DNA of 10,078 nucleotides from Candidatus Sivonenia alaskensis PMM_0068 (GTDB taxonomy: Bacteria; Cyanobacteriota; Cyanobacteriia; Gloeobacterales; PMM-0068). Under the pieces are notes generated by a model that saw nothing but the letters and a program-made list of their open reading frames with translations, made no database searches and was not told where the DNA came from. The stretch spans positions 1-10,078 of the forward strand of contig CASBPW010000189.1 of NCBI GenBank assembly GCA_949127685.1, in the 5' to 3' direction. Numbering within the stretch: position 1 is the stretch's first letter; each line of letters opens with the position of its first letter. Below, piece by piece: positions 6,446 to 10,078 of this stretch. The position numbers and the translations under genes were made by a program.

Positions 6446-6522
6446 TGGGGCGGACGATGGGACTTGAACCCACGAATGGAGGTACCACAAACCTCTGCCT
6501 TAACCCCTTGGCTACGCCCGCC
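6446..6522 (-). tRNA. trnH: tRNA-His (GTG anticodon), CCA encoded
   Basis: The minus strand folds as a complete cloverleaf. The acceptor stem pairs GCGGGCG with CGTCCGC (one G-U pair). A further G at the 5' end (6522) faces discriminator C73 (6449), the G-1:C73 pair that identifies bacterial tRNA-His. The anticodon stem GAGGT/ACCTC carries loop TTGTGGT, so the anticodon is GTG (6486-6488), reading CAC/CAT. The T arm is GTGGG-TTCAAGT-CCCAT (6457-6473), with CCC against GGG and TTCAAGT as the loop. The next three bases after C73 are CCA (6448-6446), so the 3' end is encoded. Confidence 0.96.
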
Positions 6523-6536
6523 ATGAGCAAGTAATC

Positions 6537-6566
6537 ATAGTACTACCTGAAAATTCGCTTTGACAA
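6537..6566 (-). promoter_or_regulatory. Promoter of tRNA-His
   Basis: On the minus strand, TTGTCA (6566-6561, five of six consensus bases) and TACTAT (6542-6537, four of six) are 18 bases apart. A start would fall near 6529, seven bases before the tRNA 5' end, the spacing expected for a stable RNA gene. The same site read on the plus strand gives a perfect TTGACA (6560-6565), but it has no matching -10 toward the deoxyribosyltransferase gene. Confidence 0.55.
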
Positions 6567-6633
6567 CTTTTATTTACGGGAAGCCGTCCCCATTCAACCT
6601 ATGTTGGAGAATTATTTCGACATGGAGGTATCT

Positions 6634-7101
6634 GTGGCCCGCAAAATAATCTACCTAGCTAGCCCCTACGGCTTCTCGCAGCAGCAGAAATCATTGTTGT
6701 TACCTCCGCTGTTTCAATCTCTAGAAGATTTAGGGGCTGAAGTGTGGGAGCCGTTTGCCCGCAACAATCAAATTGATTTCACACAGACAGGATGGGCCTA
6801 TAGCGTTGCACAGGCAGATTTGGAGGATGTGAGAAAATGCGATGGAATTTTTGCGGTTGTCAACGGCACACCTCCCGATGAGGGAGTGATGGTGGAGTTG
6901 GGTGTAGCAATCGCCCTCAATAAAGCAATTTTCTTATTTCGTGATGATTTTCGACGCTGTACCGATAGTGAGCAATATCCCCTCAACTTGATGCTCTTTT
7001 CTGGTCTACCCAAGGTGGGCTGGGAAGACTACTACTACACATCGACAGACGAGATTCAATCACCGATCAAAGCGCTTTATAGTTGGTTGAGAGGGAAATA
7101 A
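6634..7101 (+). CDS. Nucleoside 2-deoxyribosyltransferase family protein
   Basis: Enzymes of this family exchange bases between deoxynucleosides or hydrolyse (deoxy)nucleotide glycosidic bonds through a covalent Glu intermediate, in nucleotide salvage. I choose GTG at 6634, giving 155 residues: GGAGGT ends five bases upstream, and the N-terminus MARKIIYLASPYGFS then begins right at the first beta strand, as is usual. In-frame ATGs at 6601 and 6622 would add 11 or 4 residues, but 6601 has no ribosome binding site. Visible signatures are IYLASPYGFS (6-15), ADLEDVRKCDGIFAVVNGTP (61-80), and DEGVMVELGVAIA (82-94) with Glu88 as the likely nucleophile. PLNLMLFSG (116-124) supplies the conserved Asn. 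Substrate and reaction type (transfer or hydrolysis) cannot be told. The gene stands alone on the plus strand between tRNA-His and the convergent TVP38 gene. Confidence 0.82.
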   Translation: MARKIIYLASPYGFSQQQKSLLLPPLFQSLEDLGAEVWEPFARNNQIDFTQTGWAYSVAQADLEDVRKCDGIFAVVNGTPPDEGVMVELGVAIALNKAIFLFRDDFRRCTDSEQYPLNLMLFSGLPKVGWEDYYYTSTDEIQSPIKALYSWLRGK

Positions 7102-7133
7102 TTGTGATTGATCCTAAAATGGAGCAATCACAA
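7102..7133. other. Strong hairpin between convergent genes
   Basis: TTGTGATTG (7102-7110) pairs perfectly with CAATCACAA (7125-7133). After an A/G mismatch, TCC (7112-7114) pairs with GGA (7121-7123) around a TAAAAT loop. It begins directly after the stop codon of the deoxyribosyltransferase. No T-run follows on the plus strand; the minus strand continues TTATTTCCC. It most likely forms an mRNA 3' end or a weak bidirectional terminator between converging transcripts. Confidence 0.45.
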
Positions 7134-7245
7134 AGGTTAGGCTGACATCATGAAGCGGATCAAAGGTTTCACAAAAATGCCCTGTAACCCATGCTCAGTC
7201 AATATTTTAGCTATTCTTAATGCGGACATTTATGTGTGAATTTTA

Positions 7246-7899
7246 TTAGAGACGTCGCCGTACCCAAAGTGCGGGTCCAATAATTAAGCATCCGGCACCC
7301 ACGATGAAAAGGACTGTTTGCCATCCGCCCTGCTTGGTTCCAAAGGATAAGCCAGCATGCCCCACCCAAACAAAGGCTGCCATGCCTGGCAAATTTCCGA
7401 GTAGAGACCCCCACCAATAATCTCGGAAGCGGACCTTGCTCAAGCCTGCGGCAAAACTGACAATGGCATAGGGAGTGGGCAAAAGACGGGCATAGACCAT
7501 GCCTTCAAAGCCCCGTTGCTCGATCAGATCGTCCCACTGGTTCCATCGTTTTTGTTTCACCCAACGCTCTACTTGCTCTCGGCCTAAGTTCCGAGCCAGG
7601 AAAAAAGCAAGGGTAGCTCCCAACATGCCACCGCAGAGGGCCCACAAAGTTCCCCACCAAGGACCAAATAGAGCACCTGCGGATAGGGCAAAGACTCCAG
7701 CCGGGAGTCCGGTTGTCAGGGCTAAGGCAAACAGCAAAATATAGGTAGGTGCGGTCCATACCCCGAGATGGGACAACTGGTCCGTGTTGAATAAGGTCGC
7801 TAGAGGGCTCAAGCGAAAGAGGATAACCCCGGTTCCTAAAAGCAATAGTAGAATCAGAGACTTCGGGAAGGGGCTTTCGCGGCTTTCTTGTACTCCCAT
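7246..7899 (-). CDS. TVP38/TMEM64 family (VTT/DedA-like) membrane protein
   Basis: A 217-residue polytopic membrane protein from ATG 7899. Hydrophobic segments lie near residues 14-30, 50-73, 78-102, 140-152 (probably re-entrant), 163-182 and 193-212. The VTT-domain signatures are clear: ALFGPWWGTLWALCGGMLGA (76-95) running into FFLARNLGR, and RLLPTPYAIVSFAAGLSKV (138-156), the Arg-x-x-Pro-x-Pro re-entrant loop, followed by a Tyr-Trp-Trp-Gly step and GNLPG (168-172). DedA/TVP38 proteins are thought to move or scramble lipids across membranes; the substrate here is unknown. The tail is basic (VRRRL). It starts 16 bases after the stop of the sigma factor on the same strand with no promoter between, so co-transcription with that gene is likely. 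Confidence 0.9.
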   Translation of the reverse strand: MGVQESRESPFPKSLILLLLLGTGVILFRLSPLATLFNTDQLSHLGVWTAPTYILLFALALTTGLPAGVFALSAGALFGPWWGTLWALCGGMLGATLAFFLARNLGREQVERWVKQKRWNQWDDLIEQRGFEGMVYARLLPTPYAIVSFAAGLSKVRFRDYWWGSLLGNLPGMAAFVWVGHAGLSFGTKQGGWQTVLFIVGAGCLIIGPALWVRRRL

Positions 7900-7915
7900 A
7901 GAATTTACGAACTAC

Positions 7916-8944
7916 CTAGAAATGCCATGGATGCGCTCCCACAACGGACCTTGCCATAACAAAGAGGGTAAGTCCGGCAGAAGAGTTTTGAAGGAGGCCC
8001 TTATGCAGTTTTTCCAAGGCCGTATTGAGCAGGCGGCGGACTTGGCGGGTCGTGAGTTCTAGTTCTTTTTCAATTTCTCCATAGGACCTCGCTCCTTGAT
8101 GATCCAAGCCAAAACGGGCGGTAATCACTTTCTTCTCTAGGGTCTCTAAGCGTCCTAGGGAGGCCCAGAGCAACTGCTTGGTATCCCGGTCTTCCAAACT
8201 CTGGAAGGGAGTCGCCATCGGATCAACCAAGCGTTCCATGCGTTCTTGGTCTTCATGTTCGCCCGATAGCTCATTCAGAGAAATCAGGGGGCGGCTGTGT
8301 TGAACCAACAATTCTTCGTTGGTATCGCTCAGCCCCAATTGAGCGGTAATTTCCCGATGGGTAGGACGCCGTCCCTGTTGGATGGAGAGTTCCCGCATGG
8401 TCTGGCGATACTGGCTCATTTTCTTTTGCATGTACACCGATACACGAATCGTCCGGCCTTGATTGGCTACCGCTTGAGATACATCTCGACGAATCCACCA
8501 TGTGGCATAGGTGCTGAAGCGGTAGCCTTTCTCTGGATCGAAGCGCTCTGCAGCCTGCATGAGACCAACGTTCCCTTCTTGGATCAAATCCTCTAGGGAA
8601 AGTCCTTGTTCGCGATATTTCTTGGCAATAGAGACCACAAGACGCAGGTTGTGGCGAACGAGAACATCTTTGGCCCGTTCGCCTGTTTTCAGGGTCTGTT
8701 GAAGCTCTTGGATGCTGATGCCCGCCCGTTTTGCCAACAGCTCCGGACGTAGTTCTTTGCTATGCTCTTTGCCCTGTTCTAACCCTTCCTCCACTCTTTC
8801 CGTCAACGCTAAGAGGGCGAGTCTTTGCTGGACTTGGCGTGATAGATGGAGCTCTCTCTCTTTGGAGAGGAGAGGGTAACGACCAATTTCTTCAAGGTAG
8901 CGGTCTAGATTATCGATGGGTTTGTTAATCACAAGTGTTTTCAC
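7916..8944 (-). CDS. RpoD/SigA-like alternative sigma factor (group 2-like, divergent DNA-reading residues)
   Basis: A 342-residue sigma-70 family protein initiated at GTG 8944; the frame upstream holds no ATG before a stop, and no Shine-Dalgarno sequence is seen. Region 1.2 is NLDRYLEEIGRYPLLSKERE (12-31). Region 2 runs from LVRHNLRLVVSIAKKYREQG (95-114) through LEDLIQEGNVGLMQAAERF (117-135) and GYRFSTYATWWIRR (140-153). Region 3 spans about 170-250. Region 4 has LETLEKKVITARFGL (266-280) and a helix-turn-helix SYGEIEKELELTTRQVRRLL (287-306). There is no long region 1.1, so this is not the primary sigma. Core-binding region 2.2 is orthodox. In region 2.4 the usual WWIRQAITRAIA reads WWIRRDVSQAVA, and in region 4.2 the usual TRERIRQIE reads TTRQVRRLL, so promoter preference probably differs from the housekeeping consensus. 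A tail of about 25 hydrophobic residues without known motif ends the protein. It is followed by TVP38 in a probable operon and is divergent from the methyltransferase gene. Confidence 0.93.
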   Translation of the reverse strand: MKTLVINKPIDNLDRYLEEIGRYPLLSKERELHLSRQVQQRLALLALTERVEEGLEQGKEHSKELRPELLAKRAGISIQELQQTLKTGERAKDVLVRHNLRLVVSIAKKYREQGLSLEDLIQEGNVGLMQAAERFDPEKGYRFSTYATWWIRRDVSQAVANQGRTIRVSVYMQKKMSQYRQTMRELSIQQGRRPTHREITAQLGLSDTNEELLVQHSRPLISLNELSGEHEDQERMERLVDPMATPFQSLEDRDTKQLLWASLGRLETLEKKVITARFGLDHQGARSYGEIEKELELTTRQVRRLLNTALEKLHKGLLQNSSAGLTLFVMARSVVGAHPWHF

Positions 8945-9046
8945 CGATGTAAAAATGTTGCGTTTTGTGTAATGTCTTTAGGCTGAGAAAGCGCCCCTCC
9001 AGGCATTTCTAGCATACAAGCTACAGTACCCTGTCCTTGAGTCTAG

Positions 9047-9074
9047 TTCAATTCCATGAATAGCGTCGTTTAAT
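9047..9074 (+). promoter_or_regulatory. Weak candidate promoter for the methyltransferase/SRPBCC pair
   Basis: In the 195-base spacer between the divergent sigma factor and methyltransferase, TTCAAT (9047-9052) and TTTAAT (9069-9074, five of six -10 bases) are 16 bases apart. The -35 matches poorly. The octamer AATTCCAT occurs twice in the spacer (9050-9057 and 9105-9112), once within this candidate. Confidence 0.22.
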
Positions 9075-9082
9075 AGGGTTAT

Positions 9083-9096
9083 GGACCGCTGGGTCC
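9083..9096. other. Small hairpin GGACC-GCTG-GGTCC in the leader of the methyltransferase
   Basis: A five-base-pair GC-rich stem with a four-base loop, placed between the two AATTCCAT copies and about 45 bases before the methyltransferase start. It could be a leader structure or an operator dyad; no T-run follows. Confidence 0.3.
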
Positions 9097-9139
9097 GCTT
9101 CTCTAATTCCATAAGCTTCTGAAATTAAGGCTTAGCAGT

Positions 9140-9757
9140 ATGGCCGCGACCTCTAATACAAAGCAGACATTCTTTGATAATTGGGCTGGACAGTATGACC
9201 TGCTGATCAATCGGGTTTTCATGGGGAGTGTTCATCGCCGTTTTTGGGAAATGGCTAAAGTGCCTTTTGGCGCTCAGGTCCTGGATGTGGGCTGTGGAAC
9301 GGGACAAGCACTGATTCAACTGGGCCGTCAAAGACCGGATATTAGCTCCATGGGGTTAGACCTTTCCTGGCAGATGATCAGCCGTGCGCATCAGGTTCAT
9401 AGTCTTCCAAAACGCATTGTTTTCAAGCAGGGAGACGCGATGTCGCTTCCCTTCGAAGACCATAGTTTTGACCAAGTAGTCTGTATGTTAAGTTTTCTGC
9501 ACTTTGCCGATCCGCTTAAAGTTTGTGAAGAAATACGTCGCGTTCTTAAGCCTGGGGGTTGGTTTTACTGGGCCGATATTGCCGGATCCGAACCTTTGGA
9601 GGCTGTCAGTAACTGGACATTCCAGGCGCTGGGGGCTGGGGATGTGCAACTATTCTCTTACCGAGAGCGGGAAATGCTGATGGGATTTGCCGGGCTGAAG
9701 CCAAAGGGCCATCAATATTTGCTGGGATCTATCTTGCTGAGTGGTGCCTGCCGTTGA
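9140..9757 (+). CDS. Class I SAM-dependent methyltransferase (UbiE/Methyltransf_11 type)
   Basis: A 205-residue cytoplasmic protein from ATG 9140; AAGG lies nine bases upstream. The SAM-binding fold is plain: motif I VLDVGCGTGQAL (47-58), an acidic residue ending strand 2 (Asp74 in GLDLS), QGDAMSLPFEDHSFD (97-111), which is the typical UbiE-like segment, and RRVLKPGGWFYWADI (133-147). The N-terminal FFDNWAGQYD (11-20) is also typical of menaquinone/ubiquinone-type and sterol-type methyltransferases. The substrate cannot be read from the sequence. The protein is shorter than UbiE and lacks an obvious UbiE C-terminal signature. The stop codon TGA shares its last base with the ATG of the following SRPBCC gene, so the two are translationally coupled and probably act on the same pathway. 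Confidence 0.88.
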   Translation: MAATSNTKQTFFDNWAGQYDLLINRVFMGSVHRRFWEMAKVPFGAQVLDVGCGTGQALIQLGRQRPDISSMGLDLSWQMISRAHQVHSLPKRIVFKQGDAMSLPFEDHSFDQVVCMLSFLHFADPLKVCEEIRRVLKPGGWFYWADIAGSEPLEAVSNWTFQALGAGDVQLFSYREREMLMGFAGLKPKGHQYLLGSILLSGACR

Positions 9758-10078
9758 TGCTGGAGCGAACGGTGGAAATGAGGGTGGAACATCCTCTGGA
9801 ATTGGTTTATAAGCTCTGGGCCGATATGGAAAATCTCCCCCAGTGGATGGAGTTCGTGCAAGATGTCAAAATTATCAGCCAGCCCGGTGAACAAGAAATA
9901 TCCCGTTGGCGTTTTGGTTCAGGCCCTCTATCGGTCACCTGGACTTCCCGCACTACCCGTAAAATTCCTCTGCGCCTGATTGCCTGGGAATCCATTTCTG
10001 GCCTGAAAAATCGAGGAAAAATTGAATTTTTTCCCGAGGATTCAGGTTGTCGACTTAAGCTAGCGCTTGCTTTTGAAA
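9757..10078 (+). CDS. SRPBCC family (cyclase/dehydrase, START-like) protein, cut by window edge
   Basis: The frame opens at ATG 9757, in the TGATG overlap with the methyltransferase stop, and stays open to the end, giving 107 residues. An in-frame ATG at 9778 is an alternative. The sequence shows the typical start of a lipid-binding SRPBCC domain: VEHPLELVYKLWADMENLPQ (residues 10-29), then WMEFVQDVKII, and later TRKIPLRLIAWESISGLKNR (65-84) followed by GKIEFF. This is the polyketide cyclase/dehydrase or Coq10-type pattern widely conserved as a single-domain protein in cyanobacteria. Such proteins bind hydrophobic ligands in a helix-grip pocket; no specific ligand can be named. The C-terminal helix lies beyond the window. 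Confidence 0.85.
   Translation, partial: MLERTVEMRVEHPLELVYKLWADMENLPQWMEFVQDVKIISQPGEQEISRWRFGSGPLSVTWTSRTTRKIPLRLIAWESISGLKNRGKIEFFPEDSGCRLKLALAFE

Noticed and set aside
4277..6522. The possibility that bioD, the alpha-E gene and accD form a biotin/acetyl-CoA carboxylase cluster.
   Set aside because: bioD is on the opposite strand and convergent, and the alpha-E gene has no known biotin link; proximity is probably coincidental.
6531..6543. GTA-N7-TAC upstream of tRNA-His, resembling an NtcA site (GTA-N8-TAC).
   Set aside because: The spacing is one base short, and the bases are better explained as part of the tRNA promoter -10 region.
7102..7133. TGTGA...TCACA arms that recall a CRP-type site.
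   Set aside because: The arms are far wider apart than the six bases of a CRP site; a hairpin explains them better.
7150..7239. A plus-strand frame of 29 codons (MKRIKGFTKMPCNPCS...) after the deoxyribosyltransferase hairpin.
   Set aside because: It is too short to judge, has only a poor upstream purine run, and lies in a convergent spacer. The Cys pair alone is not evidence.

Overview
The window looks like a stretch of an ordinary cyanobacterial chromosome. The evidence is a complete plastocyanin, an AccD-type carboxyltransferase beta subunit, a Uma2 (DUF820) protein of the kind that is abundant in cyanobacteria, an RpoD-like alternative sigma factor, and a methyltransferase/SRPBCC pair. 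Genes are densely packed, no gap reaches 300 bases, and I see no insertion sequence, prophage, CRISPR array or toxin module. The genus cannot be fixed from the sequence. No complete HIP1 octamer (GCGATCGC) was seen, only near matches such as the one at 743-750.

Layout. Positions 1-723 (minus) hold the N-terminal 241 residues of a PIN-PhoH protein. It is divergent from plastocyanin (plus, about 991-1473), and the spacer carries a LexA-like box. The plus strand then runs through an EI24/CysZ-like membrane protein, a Uma2 protein, a DUF3775-like small protein and dethiobiotin synthase (bioD, TTG start). bioD converges on, and overlaps by 27 bases, a minus-strand block read from right to left: tRNA-His (with its own promoter and an encoded CCA), accD, and an alpha-E domain (DUF403) protein. 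A plus-strand nucleoside 2-deoxyribosyltransferase follows. It converges on a minus-strand pair, sigma factor then TVP38/TMEM64 membrane protein, which are 16 bases apart. The window ends with a plus-strand SAM methyltransferase that overlaps by one base a truncated SRPBCC (cyclase/dehydrase-like) gene.

How the genes fit together. Most are housekeeping or singletons. BioD makes the biotin precursor and AccD belongs to the biotin-dependent acetyl-CoA carboxylase, but they lie on opposite strands and are not an operon. The two convincing co-transcribed pairs are sigma factor/TVP38 and methyltransferase/SRPBCC.

Points deserving a second look: the plastocyanin has a lipobox and a Pro/Ala/Thr-rich tether, so it may be membrane-anchored; the sigma factor keeps its core-binding region but has changed residues where such factors read the -10 and -35 elements; and several short dyads lie in the spacers. 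I found no clear multi-gene novel system here.
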